From Acinetobacter sp. A2 (lineage in GTDB: Bacteria > Pseudomonadota > Gammaproteobacteria > Pseudomonadales > Moraxellaceae), in contig NZ_JAAZQX010000015.1 in NCBI RefSeq assembly GCF_012371325.1, positions 1 through 64,000 of the forward strand: 64,000 bases of DNA, read 5' to 3'. The notes beneath the pieces were generated by a model. That model had not been told where the DNA came from. It made no database searches and saw only the letters and a list, made by a program, of their open reading frames with translations. The position numbers and the translations under genes are program-made. Below, piece by piece: positions 17,983 through 27,355 of the stretch (position 1 is the stretch's first letter; every line of letters begins with the position of its first letter).

Positions 17983-19224
17983 TTATTTTTTACGACTGCT
18001 ACGGTAGCCACGTTTTGCCAACTCGAGTTTAGCAATCATGCCTTTATGTACTTCATCAGGCCCATCGGCAAGACGTAAACTACGGGCTTGGGCAAAGAAA
18101 CCTGTGAGCGGCGTATCTCTAGACACGCCTGCACCACCATGAATTTGCATGGCCATATCTACCACTTTTTCCAAGACACTTGGTGCAACAACTTTAATTG
18201 CGGAAATTTCAGTCAATGCCGCCATATTACCTAAAGTATCCATTTTATAGGCTGCATATAGGGTTAATAAACGCGCCTGATCAATGGCAACACGCGCTTC
18301 TGCCACACGTTCCAAATTACCACCAAGTTTTAAAATTTCCTTACCAAATGCGGTACGGCTCATGCCGCGATCGATCATCAATTCTAAAGATTTTTCGGCT
18401 GCCCCGATGCAACGCATGCAGTGGTGAATACGGCCTGGCCCTAAACGACCTTGTGCAATTTCAAAACCTTGCCCTGCACCGCCAATAAAGTTTGCGACAG
18501 GCACACGCACATTATCAAAACTAACTTCACCATGACCATGAGGTGCGTCATAATCGCCAAATACAGGTAACATGCGCTCAATTTTAACGCCCGCAGTATC
18601 TACAGGCACTAAAACCATAGAGTGTTGGTGATGTCGGTCTTTGCTTTCATCAGGGGTATGCGCCATAAAAATAATAATTTTGGCATTTGGATCGCCTAAA
18701 CCCGAAGACCACCATTTACGACCATTTAAGACAATTTCATCACCATCTACCACAGCTGTCGCCTGCATATTGGTGGCATCACTTGAAGCCACTGCAGGTT
18801 CAGTCATACAAAATACTGAACGAATTTTGCCTTCTAGCAGCGGTGTGAGCCATTCTTGTTTCTGTGCTTCAGAACCATAACGCCACAAAACTTCCATATT
18901 GCCGCTGTCTGGTGCATTACAGTTAAAAACCGTTGGCGCAATTAAACTGCGACCACTGAGTTCTGCAATGTGTGCATATTCTTGTACCGACAAGCCCTGC
19001 CCCAATTCTGGACAAGGTAAAAACATATTGCATAAGCCAGCAGCTTTGGCTTTGGCTTTTAGTTGTTCTAATTGTGATGGCCATTGCCATTTGGTCCAAT
19101 CACCACCCTGATTCAGCTCATGGACTTCTGCCCAAAATTCGGCTTCAATTGGCTCAATTTCTTGGGCAATAAAGGCTTTGGTACGTTCTATATAGTCTTT
19201 GGCACGTGCAGATAGCTCAAACAT
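17983..19224 (-). CDS. Acyl-CoA dehydrogenase (ACAD10/11-like)
   Basis: A 413-residue FAD-dependent acyl-CoA dehydrogenase. Recognisable blocks are FCMTEPAVASSDATNM (FAD/substrate loop), GRKWWSSGLGDPNAKI, GGAGQGFEIAQGRLGPGRIHH and the C-terminal QIHGGAGVSRDTPLTGFFAQ. The pattern matches the dehydrogenase half of ACAD10/ACAD11 rather than FadE. With the downstream kinase it may remove phosphate from a phosphorylated 4-hydroxyacyl-CoA to give an enoyl-CoA for beta-oxidation. It is the first gene of the minus-strand run and lies divergent to a LysR gene that probably regulates it. Confidence 0.87.
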   Translation of the reverse strand: MFELSARAKDYIERTKAFIAQEIEPIEAEFWAEVHELNQGGDWTKWQWPSQLEQLKAKAKAAGLCNMFLPCPELGQGLSVQEYAHIAELSGRSLIAPTVFNCNAPDSGNMEVLWRYGSEAQKQEWLTPLLEGKIRSVFCMTEPAVASSDATNMQATAVVDGDEIVLNGRKWWSSGLGDPNAKIIIFMAHTPDESKDRHHQHSMVLVPVDTAGVKIERMLPVFGDYDAPHGHGEVSFDNVRVPVANFIGGAGQGFEIAQGRLGPGRIHHCMRCIGAAEKSLELMIDRGMSRTAFGKEILKLGGNLERVAEARVAIDQARLLTLYAAYKMDTLGNMAALTEISAIKVVAPSVLEKVVDMAMQIHGGAGVSRDTPLTGFFAQARSLRLADGPDEVHKGMIAKLELAKRGYRSSRKK

Positions 19225-19317
19225 GGTTCAAATCCCTTAAAATATTGTATTCATTGCTTTACAACACCTTAACTTGAAAACTAATATGAACAAAATGATT
19301 TAATTCAATAAAACACT

Positions 19318-20235
19318 ATGAATCATATTCATAATAATGCAAAAATTGATCTTGCTGCTTTTCATCGTTTAGACATCAATTTATACCCAATGTTTGTTGC
19401 AATTTATGAACAGCGCAGTATTTCCAAAGCAGCACAAATTTTGTGTATCAGCCAATCTGCTGCCAGTCATGCTTTGCAACGTTTAAGACAGCATTTACAG
19501 GATGATTTACTGGTGCGTAATGGCAATAAAATGTTACCTACTCCTTTTGCCGAGCAAATTTATCCCACCATAAAAAATGCCTTGTTGGCCATTCAAAGTA
19601 TTGCGGTACAAAAACAGCAGTTTGAACCCAATATGCTGCAATCACTTAAAATTGCTGTACATGATGAAATTGAACCGATTATTTTTCCTAAACTGGTGGC
19701 GCATTTCCAAAACCTGAATCTAGATATTCAATTTTTTAGCCACAAATTAGAGCGTAAAACGGTTTTGGCAGATTTGGCTGCCCAGCAAATTGATTTTGTC
19801 ATTGATTTAGAACAAAACTTTGGCGATAAAATCCAGTTTCAATCTTTAGTACAAGATCAATTTGTAGTGTGTAGCCAATTAAATGAAATGACGACGGAAC
19901 TGTATTTATCATCTGCGCACATTGGGGTTTCATCGCGCCGTACTGGTATGTTGCTTGAAGATATTTATTTGCATCAAAAACAATTATCGCGACAGGTTTT
20001 TTTACGTTGTCAGCACTATTCAACAGCCTTACAAATTTTGCAGCAGCATCCCCAAGCGATTTTGACCATACCGGAAATGATCTTAAAACATTTAAGCATC
20101 AGCCAAAAACTAAAGATTTTTACCGTTCCTGTAGACCTGCCTTTGATCAATATGGGGATGTATTGGCATAAAGACTTACAGGAAAATTCAAGACATCATT
20201 TTTTAAGACAGGAAATTTCTAAAATTTTTGCTTAG
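19318..20235 (+). CDS. LysR family transcriptional regulator
   Basis: A 305-residue LysR protein with an N-terminal winged HTH (ISKAAQILCISQSAASHALQ, residues ~35-55) and a C-terminal substrate-binding fold. It is transcribed divergently from the acyl-CoA dehydrogenase/kinase/phosphatase/SDR operon with a 93-bp gap, the classic LysR arrangement. I infer it activates that operon in response to a pathway metabolite. The DNA-binding N-terminus begins with an additional ~20 residues compared with many family members. Confidence 0.87.
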   Translation: MNHIHNNAKIDLAAFHRLDINLYPMFVAIYEQRSISKAAQILCISQSAASHALQRLRQHLQDDLLVRNGNKMLPTPFAEQIYPTIKNALLAIQSIAVQKQQFEPNMLQSLKIAVHDEIEPIIFPKLVAHFQNLNLDIQFFSHKLERKTVLADLAAQQIDFVIDLEQNFGDKIQFQSLVQDQFVVCSQLNEMTTELYLSSAHIGVSSRRTGMLLEDIYLHQKQLSRQVFLRCQHYSTALQILQQHPQAILTIPEMILKHLSISQKLKIFTVPVDLPLINMGMYWHKDLQENSRHHFLRQEISKIFA

Positions 20236-20286
20236 GCTATTTTGGTCAATTGGTACTATTAGTGCTTTCCTCTTTTTTTAACCAAC

Positions 20287-21267
20287 TTAAAAATGTCGGC
20301 TAAAACGACGGCGATAATCTAAAGGTGTCAGCCCTGTTTTCTTTAAAAATAAACGGCGAAACGAGCTGCTGTCATTGTATCCAACTGCTAGCATAATCTG
20401 CTCAACGGTATAGTCGGTTTGTTCTAATTGTTTACGTGCAGCTTCTATACGCATAGCCTGTAAATATTGATTCGGTGCTAAGTCCAATGCTGCTTTAAAA
20501 CGGCGAATGAGGCTGCGAGTGCTTAGATTGAAATGCTGAGCGACCTCATCTAAATTAAAGTTTTGCGAATAATGCTGTTCTATCCAATTTTGAACTTCCT
20601 GCACTAACGCATCTTGATGTGGTTTGGCAATTTTCATTAAGGAGTATGACAACTGGCTGTCACGGCGATAATCAATGACAAAAGATTTTGCAGTCTGAAT
20701 CGCAACTTCAAAGCCATAAAAACGCTCAATTAAGTGCAAACCTAAATCAAACCATGCTAAGCCCCCTCCTGCACAGTAGATATGATCTGCATGGGTAATC
20801 ATTCGCTCTACTTTTAATTCAACTAGCGGATAGCGCTGCTTAAAAATAGCTTCAAAACCCCAATGCGTCGTAGCCTGCTTGCCGTTTAGAATTCCCGCTT
20901 CAGCCAAGAAGAAATTACCAGTGCAATTTGCCGCAATCATGAAATGCTGCTGCTGTGCGTACTGTAAAAAATTTATCAATTCTGGTGTTCGTTGCAGCAC
21001 AGACAATAAAGCGGCACCAATGGTTGGTACAACCACAAGGTCTGCATGTTGAATTTCCTGATAGCTAAATTCTGCATACATTTTAATGCCGTTAATGCAT
21101 TGAATACTTTGCCCTTTGGGACTGGCAATTTTCACTTCAAACAGACGTTCAATCTGCTGGTTTTGAATACGGTTCCAACTGGCACCTGCCAGAGAAAATA
21201 AATCAACAATACCTGTAATGGCCGATGCCAAAGCACCATCAAAGGCTAGAATTACCACTTGCTTCAT
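20287..21267 (-). CDS. GlxA-type regulator (DJ-1/PfpI domain plus AraC HTH)
   Basis: A 326-residue transcription factor. Residues 1-185 form a DJ-1/PfpI-like amidotransferase fold with the cysteine elbow IAANCTGNFFLAEAGIL and the THWGFEA block. Residues ~220-320 are an AraC double HTH (FNLDEVAQHFNLSTRSLIRR and TVEQIMLAVGYNDSSSFRRL). The DJ-1 domain is usually a ligand sensor, not an enzyme. It lies divergent to the acyl-CoA dehydrogenase at 21379 with a 111-bp gap and may control it. Confidence 0.87.
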   Translation of the reverse strand: MKQVVILAFDGALASAITGIVDLFSLAGASWNRIQNQQIERLFEVKIASPKGQSIQCINGIKMYAEFSYQEIQHADLVVVPTIGAALLSVLQRTPELINFLQYAQQQHFMIAANCTGNFFLAEAGILNGKQATTHWGFEAIFKQRYPLVELKVERMITHADHIYCAGGGLAWFDLGLHLIERFYGFEVAIQTAKSFVIDYRRDSQLSYSLMKIAKPHQDALVQEVQNWIEQHYSQNFNLDEVAQHFNLSTRSLIRRFKAALDLAPNQYLQAMRIEAARKQLEQTDYTVEQIMLAVGYNDSSSFRRLFLKKTGLTPLDYRRRFSRHF

Positions 21268-21378
21268 TGCTCTAATTCAATTTGTCACTTTTAGCTGCTT
21301 TGATGTCATTATTGACAATCGTCAGCTAATCTAGCAACTGTTATTTTTAACCCCAATATAAAAATATTCGGGTAAACC

Positions 21379-23166
21379 ATGACACAGCTCATCAACGATC
21401 AAAATTTAGAATTTATGTTGTATCAGGTATTTAATGCTGAGCAATTGAACTCGTTTGAGCGTTATCAGGAACATGACAAAGTCACTTTTGACAGTATCCT
21501 GCATACAGCCAAAGGCATCGCCTGCGATTATTTTGCAGCGCATAACAGCAAAGCTGATCAGCAAGAACCAAGTTTTGATGGAAAAAAGGTAGAAACCATT
21601 GCCGAAGTGAAAACTGCATGGCAACAGTTTGCCAACGCAGGTTTGCTCAGTGCACAGCATGATTATGCAGACGGCGGCATGCAATTACCTACGCTCATCA
21701 ATATGGCTGCAAATGCCTATTTTATGTCAGCCAATCCATCTACAGTGGCCTATTCATTCCTGACTGCTGCCGCAGCCAACGTAATTCAAGCGTTTGGCAC
21801 AACAGAACAAAAACAGCGCTTTCTTCCACACATGTTCAGTGGCCGTTTTTCTGGCACGATGGCACTGACAGAACCAAACGTTGGCTCATCTTTAGGGGAT
21901 TTGATCACTAAAGCCATTCCGCAGGCAGATGGCCAATACCTGATTAAAGGCCAAAAAATGTTTATTTCTGGTGGTGATCAAGACATTACCGAAAATATTG
22001 TGCATTTGGTTTTGGCACGTATTCAAGATGCACCCCAAGGGGTAAAAGGCATATCCCTATTTATTGTGCCTAAATTCAGAACGCATTTAGATGGTACATT
22101 AGCAGAAGCCAATGACGTACAACTTGCCGGCTTATTACACAAAATGGGCTATCGTGGCACAACATCTACCGTACTGAATTTTGGTGAGCAAGATGCTTGC
22201 TTAGGCTATTTAATTGGTGAAGCGGGTTCTGGTCTTAAATATATGTTTAAGATGATGAATGAGGCTCGTGTTGGTGTGGGTTTAGGTGCAGCTATGATTG
22301 GTTACCGTGGCTATTTGGAATCTTTGGAGTATGCCAAGCAGCGTCCACAGGGTCGTTTAGCGACTGAGAAAAATCCTAACAGCAAGCGTGTTAATATTAT
22401 TGAACATGCAGATGTAAAACGTATGTTGTTGGCACAAAAGTCTTATGTTGAAGGTAGTTTGGCCTTATGTTTATTTGCTGCACGTTTAATAGATGAACAC
22501 CAAGCAAATCATGATACTGACAGTGAAATTTTACTGGATTTAATTACCCCTATTGTAAAGTCCTTCCCTTCTGCTTATGGACCTAAAGCGAATGATTTGG
22601 CTATTCAGGTTCTAGGTGGTGCGGGCTATACCCGTGATTATCCTATAGAGCAATATTATAGAGATAACCGACTCAACCCAATTCATGAAGGTACTTTTGG
22701 TATTCAGTCATTAGATTTACTGGGACGTAAATTATGGCAGCATCAGGGTAAAGGCTTGAGCTTACTCATGCAGCGTATACAGCAAACGCTTACTGAAGTC
22801 TCCCATCCTGAAATACAAACCCTGGCCACAATTTTCCGTAATCATTTGGACACTGTCCAAAAGACCACGCAAACTCTTGGTACTGCCTTACAACAAGGCA
22901 AAATTCAGGAAGGACTGGCAAATTCGGCCTTATATTTAGATATGATGGGTAAGACTATGATTGCTTGGCTCTGGTTAGAGATGGCTAACAAAGCACATTT
23001 GCATTATGCAGCATCTACACACGAGCAAGACCAACACTTTTGGTTAGGGAAATTACAAGCCGCTCGTTATTTTATACGTTGGGAGTTGCCTGAAATAGAG
23101 CATCAAGCCAAACTGCTGTGTAGTTTTGATGATAGCTGCTCCACGATGCAAGCAGACTGGTTTTAA
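21379..23166 (+). CDS. Acyl-CoA dehydrogenase, long form with C-terminal extension
   Basis: A 595-residue enzyme with N-terminal, middle and C-terminal acyl-CoA dehydrogenase domains plus a final ~130-residue extension of the acetyl-CoA-dehydrogenase-like type. Visible blocks: MALTEPNVGSSLGDL, GQKMFISGGDQDITENIVHL, GLKYMFKMMNEARVGVG, QVLGGAGYTRDYPIEQYYRD and NPIHEGTFGIQSLDLLGRK. The family includes FadE-like enzymes for medium/long acyl chains and DmdC-like dehydrogenases; the exact substrate is not evident. It is alone on its strand, with a divergent GlxA-type regulator. Confidence 0.87.
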   Translation: MTQLINDQNLEFMLYQVFNAEQLNSFERYQEHDKVTFDSILHTAKGIACDYFAAHNSKADQQEPSFDGKKVETIAEVKTAWQQFANAGLLSAQHDYADGGMQLPTLINMAANAYFMSANPSTVAYSFLTAAAANVIQAFGTTEQKQRFLPHMFSGRFSGTMALTEPNVGSSLGDLITKAIPQADGQYLIKGQKMFISGGDQDITENIVHLVLARIQDAPQGVKGISLFIVPKFRTHLDGTLAEANDVQLAGLLHKMGYRGTTSTVLNFGEQDACLGYLIGEAGSGLKYMFKMMNEARVGVGLGAAMIGYRGYLESLEYAKQRPQGRLATEKNPNSKRVNIIEHADVKRMLLAQKSYVEGSLALCLFAARLIDEHQANHDTDSEILLDLITPIVKSFPSAYGPKANDLAIQVLGGAGYTRDYPIEQYYRDNRLNPIHEGTFGIQSLDLLGRKLWQHQGKGLSLLMQRIQQTLTEVSHPEIQTLATIFRNHLDTVQKTTQTLGTALQQGKIQEGLANSALYLDMMGKTMIAWLWLEMANKAHLHYAASTHEQDQHFWLGKLQAARYFIRWELPEIEHQAKLLCSFDDSCSTMQADWF

Positions 23167-23176
23167 TTAATTAAAA

Positions 23177-23207
23177 AGGGATTGTGCTATTTATAGACAC
23201 AATCCCT
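23177..23207 (-). terminator. Terminator of the minus-strand hypothetical gene
   Basis: Ten-bp stem AGGGATTGTG/CACAATCCCT with an 11-nt loop. On the minus strand it is followed by TTTTTAATT, so it ends the hypothetical gene at 23250-23741; it may also slow plus-strand readthrough. Confidence 0.75.
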
Positions 23208-23249
23208 GCTTCCTTCACGTTTATATTGAAATTGATATTGAATGAATAT

Positions 23250-23741
23250 TTAAAATTTCGCTTCGAGCACTTTTGCCGAGACTTTGCCTTTCCATAAATC
23301 ACGCAAAATAGGTAAATAGAATTTTTCACCGACTTCAACTAATTCTGCATCAATCAAGGCATGCGTTTCATGCATGAATAAATAATCCAGTTCCACTGTT
23401 TCTAGTTGTGGTTGCGCCTTGGCAAATGCTTTGCGTTTTTGTTGGGCTTGTTTGACTAACTGATCTGCGAAAGTTTTGCTCTTAAATTGACTAATTGCAT
23501 TTAAACGCAATTCAATTACGCCCCAACCACTAAGCAACAATTTAAATAATGCAAGGTCTGCAGTGGTAGATTCCCAAGTCATTTCTTCTAGGTTTTCATT
23601 TTCAGGCAATACAGGAAGCATCAGTTCCATTACGCTTGGGAAAATCTTTTTAAAATTCAGAATAAATTTAACAGGATGCTCACCTGGATAATCTTGAAAT
23701 TGCACATGTTGCTGAACATCAGTTAAATAAATATCGAACAT
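23250..23741 (-). CDS. Hypothetical protein
   Basis: A 163-residue soluble protein with no signal peptide or membrane helix and no motif I recognise. It has a hydrophobic core region (FPSVMELMLPVL) and a basic helical stretch rich in Lys, Gln and Ala (LVKQAQQKRKAFAKAQPQLE). An in-frame codon lies 12 residues upstream at 23777. I choose ATG 23741 because the longer N-terminus adds only MINNGVLFKVFS and an AAGG lies upstream of 23741. It is expressed as a single gene and ends in a clear terminator. Confidence 0.6.
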   Translation of the reverse strand: MFDIYLTDVQQHVQFQDYPGEHPVKFILNFKKIFPSVMELMLPVLPENENLEEMTWESTTADLALFKLLLSGWGVIELRLNAISQFKSKTFADQLVKQAQQKRKAFAKAQPQLETVELDYLFMHETHALIDAELVEVGEKFYLPILRDLWKGKVSAKVLEAKF

Positions 23742-23910
23742 TGAAAAAACCTTAAATAAGACACCGTTGTTTATCATTTTATCTTAAGTATGTGAAACAA
23801 CAGCATACTTATAAAAGCATAAACAACAAGGGAGATGCATTTTAGCAACTATAGCATTTAATTCAATGTCGTATTTTTTGACAGCTCACAACAAAGTCTA
23901 AATTGAATAA

Positions 23911-23967
23911 GAAAACCGCCTCTAGGCGGCTTTCATTTAAAAAATATTAGGTACGCAAAATGCGTAC
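23911..23967 (-). terminator. Tandem hairpins after the 48-residue protein gene
   Basis: Two hairpins: CCGCC-tcta-GGCGG (23916-23929), followed on the minus strand by TTTTCTT, and GTACGCA-aaa-TGCGTAC (23951-23967). The first is a plausible Rho-independent terminator for the small gene just upstream on the minus strand. Confidence 0.7.
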
Positions 23968-23987
23968 TGATCATTCAGCAAGGTAAA

Positions 23988-24134
23988 TTATTTCTGTTCC
24001 CTTAACGGATGATCTGGTTCAGCATTGGGCTTTTTCTGTGGCTCAGTGTTTTTATAAAGATCGTGCTTACCTTTATCTTCATTCGACTCTTGATGCGGAT
24101 TTGACTCCTGCTGTGATGGATTGTTATTGCTCAT
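23988..24134 (-). CDS. Small hydrophilic protein, 48 aa
   Basis: A 48-residue ORF starting ATG at 24134 with AAGGGA nine nt upstream. It begins MSNNNPSQQESNPHQESNED and ends LREQK. The protein is almost entirely polar (Asn, Gln, Glu, Lys, Pro, His), has no cysteine and no hydrophobic segment, and is probably intrinsically disordered. A terminator follows. No function is known to me. The good ribosome-binding site, terminator and biased composition argue for a real gene rather than a chance frame. Confidence 0.6.
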   Translation of the reverse strand: MSNNNPSQQESNPHQESNEDKGKHDLYKNTEPQKKPNAEPDHPLREQK

Positions 24135-24251
24135 GTGGTTAGTCCCTTATTTCTGTCTACGTTAAGAAATTAATAAAATGAATCGGGAGCAACATCAATA
24201 ATGCTTATGTTACCCCTTACCAATCTGCAACAGAGCAACAAAATGATTATA

Positions 24252-24299
24252 AAAAAGTCTGTATTGACCTAATTTAAGCAAGGCACATACAGACTTTTT
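24252..24299. terminator. fumC terminator
   Basis: Arms AAAAAGTCTGTAT (24252-24264) and ATACAGACTTTTT (24287-24299) pair over 13 bp with a 22-nt loop, 19 bp after the fumC stop. T-runs are present in both directions. Confidence 0.75.
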
Positions 24300-24317
24300 A
24301 AATACACTCAGCCCCGA

Positions 24318-25712
24318 CTATTTAGCATTTGGCGCAATCATCTGCTCAGGACGCACCACCTCATCAAACTGTTCTGCCGTGACCAAATTCATTTCTACCG
24401 CAACTTGTTTTAAGGTTTTATTTTCCTTGTAGGCAGTTTTAGCGACCTTGGCTGCATTTTCATAACCAATCACAGGATTTAATGCTGTGACCAACATGAG
24501 TGAGTCATGTAAAAAATGATCTATTTTTTCACGATTGGCTTCAATTCCAATAGCACAATGTTCATTAAAGCTGTTACAAGCATCACCAAGTAATTGAATC
24601 GATTGCAACAAGTTATAAGCAATCACGGGCATGAACACATTCAATTCAAAATTACCCGATGCGCCTGCAACATTAATTGTGGTGTCATTACCCAAGACTT
24701 GTGCGACTACCATGGTCATGGCTTCACTCTGAGTTGGATTAACCTTGCCTGGCATAATACTTGAGCCAGGTTCATTTTCAGGAATACGCAACTCACCAAA
24801 ACCACAACGTGGGCCACTGGCCAACCAGCGAATGTCATTGGCTATTTTATTTAAGCTTACCGCCAGTGTTTTTAATGTGCCAGATGCAAACACTGCAGCA
24901 TCGCGCCCAGCCAAAGCTTCAAATTTATTGGGTGCAGTGATAAACGGCAAACCTGTAAGTTCGGCTAATTGTGCTGCTGCTTTTACTGCGTAATCTGGGT
25001 GAGCATTCAACCCCGTACCTACCGCAGTTCCACCAAGTGGTAATTCATATAATCCTGTTAAGGCCTGTTGTAAGCGCTTTAAGCCATGATCAAGCTGAGA
25101 CACATAACCACTAAACTCCTGCCCTAAGGTTAAAGGTGTGGCATCTTGTAAATGTGTACGACCAATTTTGACAATATCTGAAAACGCTTCACTTTTGGCA
25201 TGTAGTGTATGCCGTAAGGCTGTTACCGCAGGAATAAGAAGCTCATTCATTTGCAAGCTTGCAGCCACATGAATGGCTGTTGGAAACGAATCATTGGTCG
25301 ATTGTGCACGGTTAACATGATCATTTGGATGTACTGGCTTTTGTGCACCCAGTGGATTCCCCAGTTTTTGATTGGCAATATTGGCAATGACTTCATTGCA
25401 GTTCATATTGCTCTGTGTGCCTGAACCCGTTTGCCAAACCACCAATGGAAATTGGCTGTCCCACTGACCTGCAATTACTTCGTCTGCAGCCCCCACAATA
25501 TACTGCGCCAACTCCTGAGGAATTTGTCCTAACTCTGCATTCGTGATTGCAGCGGCTTTTTTAACCAAGCCCATGGCTCGAATCATGGGACGTGGCAAAC
25601 GCTCATGACCAATTTTAAAATTTTGTAAGCTGCGTTGGGTTTGTGCTCCCCACATCGCATCATTGGGAACTTCAACTTCACCCATAGTGTCATGTTCAAT
25701 ACGTGTTTGCAT
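24318..25712 (-). CDS. fumC: Fumarate hydratase class II
   Basis: A 464-residue class II fumarase, which interconverts fumarate and malate in the TCA cycle without an iron-sulfur cluster. The superfamily signature [16 protein letters not shown] is present, as are [36 protein letters not shown] and [19 protein letters not shown]. Length is normal. It is monocistronic. A sequence closely matching the Fur box lies 68-86 bp upstream of the start, consistent with use of the iron-independent fumarase during iron limitation. Confidence 0.95.
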   Translation of the reverse strand: MQTRIEHDTMGEVEVPNDAMWGAQTQRSLQNFKIGHERLPRPMIRAMGLVKKAAAITNAELGQIPQELAQYIVGAADEVIAGQWDSQFPLVVWQTGSGTQSNMNCNEVIANIANQKLGNPLGAQKPVHPNDHVNRAQSTNDSFPTAIHVAASLQMNELLIPAVTALRHTLHAKSEAFSDIVKIGRTHLQDATPLTLGQEFSGYVSQLDHGLKRLQQALTGLYELPLGGTAVGTGLNAHPDYAVKAAAQLAELTGLPFITAPNKFEALAGRDAAVFASGTLKTLAVSLNKIANDIRWLASGPRCGFGELRIPENEPGSSIMPGKVNPTQSEAMTMVVAQVLGNDTTINVAGASGNFELNVFMPVIAYNLLQSIQLLGDACNSFNEHCAIGIEANREKIDHFLHDSLMLVTALNPVIGYENAAKVAKTAYKENKTLKQVAVEMNLVTAEQFDEVVRPEQMIAPNAK

Positions 25713-25779
25713 GTTCCGCCTCTTTCCCTAATGATTGTTAGATGATATTAATTTGATCTTACAAAAAGTCCGCCACCCA

Positions 25780-25798
25780 GTAAATGATAATTATTATC
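25780..25798. promoter_or_regulatory. Fur-box-like site upstream of fumC
   Basis: The 19-mer ending TGATAATTATTATC matches the classical Fur consensus GATAATGATAATCATTATC at 16 of 19 positions (mismatches at positions 2, 3 and 13). It lies 68 bp upstream of fumC in the only gap that can hold its promoter. Confidence 0.6.
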
Positions 25799-25874
25799 AA
25801 TAATAGCTTTTGAGAATATTTGCTTTCACGATGCTAACGTATATGTGACCTATCTACCTCGTTCTAAATTCTCT

Positions 25875-26879
25875 CTAATGCTTCAAGGTATTTTGATAAA
25901 ACCGCCATTCATCTTCCAGCATTTTTTCCAGACTACGTTTAGGTTGCCAGTTTAGATATTGCTCTGCCTTGTCCAAACTTGCCCCTAATTGATCCAGTTC
26001 AGGGTGCTCATAATGAATTGCAGGCATAGTATGGATTTCAGCCTCAGTGACTTGGGCAATTTGCGCCAACAACTGTTTAATTGAAATGACCTCGCCTGCA
26101 ATATTAAATGCCTCACACGCATGCGTTTGCTGAAATAACCAGTGCAATGTCGCAATAACTGCTTCACAGGCATCTAATACATGCACAAAACTACGTTCTA
26201 CCGTTTGATCGTCTGTATTGGCTTGTTGACGCAGTTCAATTGCTTCCCGCTGCTGTACCGCGACTTGCATCGCCAAAGGAATAATATTTTTGGGTAGTGG
26301 CGCAACAACTTCGCCCAATACTCCATGTTCAAATGCACCAGCAACATTACTCAAGCGCAAAATGGCAATATTCCATTCATTATCGGTTCTAAAGGTATCT
26401 CTAATGATTTCTTCAACCATTTGCTGTGATTTTACATAAGGGTTGGCATAGGCATAATTAAAAGGCTGAGTTTCTTCTAAATCCAGTCCTGATTTGCCAT
26501 AGACTGCCAAACTCGACAAATGCACCAAACGTCGCACACCTGTACGCTGCATAGAGCGCAATAAACTCATAATGCAACTGACATTATCGTTATAATATTC
26601 CAGCGGCTTTAACACCGATTCTTCTAAAGATTTAAAGCCCGCACAATGCACCACTGCAGCAATTGAATATTGTTCAAAAACTTTGTTTAAAGCAGGCGTA
26701 TTGCGTATATCCACTTTGGCAAAAGGCACATAACGCCCTGCAATATATTCAAGTCGCTCTAAAGTTTGCATGCTTGAATTAGATAAATTATCTACAATAA
26801 TGACCTCTTGCCCTTGAGCCATCAGGCTTAATGCAATGTGTGAGCCTATAAAGCCTAAACCACCAGTCACTAAAATCAT
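25875..26879 (-). CDS. GalE-like NAD-dependent epimerase with altered active site
   Basis: A 334-residue extended short-chain dehydrogenase of the UDP-glucose 4-epimerase type. The NAD motif GGLGFIGSHIA and the VDIRN and HCAGFKSLEESVLKPLEYY blocks are clear. The catalytic Ser (SSLAVYG) and Tyr148 are present, but the YxxxK motif reads YVKSQ, so the usual lysine at position 152 is Gln (codon CAG). Loss of this Lys normally cripples NAD-dependent chemistry, so the enzyme may be inactive, use a neighbouring Lys150, or have a different role. It is divergent to tusD. Confidence 0.8.
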   Translation of the reverse strand: MILVTGGLGFIGSHIALSLMAQGQEVIIVDNLSNSSMQTLERLEYIAGRYVPFAKVDIRNTPALNKVFEQYSIAAVVHCAGFKSLEESVLKPLEYYNDNVSCIMSLLRSMQRTGVRRLVHLSSLAVYGKSGLDLEETQPFNYAYANPYVKSQQMVEEIIRDTFRTDNEWNIAILRLSNVAGAFEHGVLGEVVAPLPKNIIPLAMQVAVQQREAIELRQQANTDDQTVERSFVHVLDACEAVIATLHWLFQQTHACEAFNIAGEVISIKQLLAQIAQVTEAEIHTMPAIHYEHPELDQLGASLDKAEQYLNWQPKRSLEKMLEDEWRFYQNTLKH

Positions 26880-26942
26880 TTATACTACCTTTGTCTTTAT
26901 GAAGTCCAAATGCGCTTAGGCACATTTCATTAGTGAATTTTG

Positions 26943-27311
26943 ATGAGTACCTTATTACTAATAACCTCTGCACCAACCTCCATTCATGCGTGGCATGCAC
27001 TGGGGCTTGCCCAAGCTTTACAACACAAAAATGAAGCATTTCGTGTGTTTTTCTATCAAGATGGCGTTGCTGTGGCGAACGAATTGCAATGGGTACCTGA
27101 CGATCAACGCAACCTGAAAACTGAATGGCAAAAATTGGGCATTCGTTTACCAGTATGTGTCAGTGCTGCCCTAGCACGAGGAATCTGCGATGCAGAGAAT
27201 GCCAAACGCCACCAACTCAGCCAACACAATTTAGCCAAAGGCTTTGAATTAGTAGGCTTGGGCGAATTGGCCGATGCTGTGCAAAGTACAGAACGCCTGA
27301 TTCAATTCTAA
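26943..27311 (+). CDS. tusD: tRNA 2-thiouridine sulfur relay protein TusD
   Basis: A 122-residue DsrE-fold protein. The active cysteine lies in LPVCVSAALARGICD. TusD receives sulfur from TusA as part of the TusBCD hexamer and passes it through TusE to MnmA for wobble U34 thiolation. It is the first gene of tusDCBE, with gaps of 44, 32 and 57 bp. I choose ATG 26943 over the adjacent TTG at 26940. Confidence 0.9.
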   Translation: MSTLLLITSAPTSIHAWHALGLAQALQHKNEAFRVFFYQDGVAVANELQWVPDDQRNLKTEWQKLGIRLPVCVSAALARGICDAENAKRHQLSQHNLAKGFELVGLGELADAVQSTERLIQF

Positions 27312-27355
27312 GCAATCTGTTATTAACCATGTGTTGCATTTAAAAGGTAAATTGT

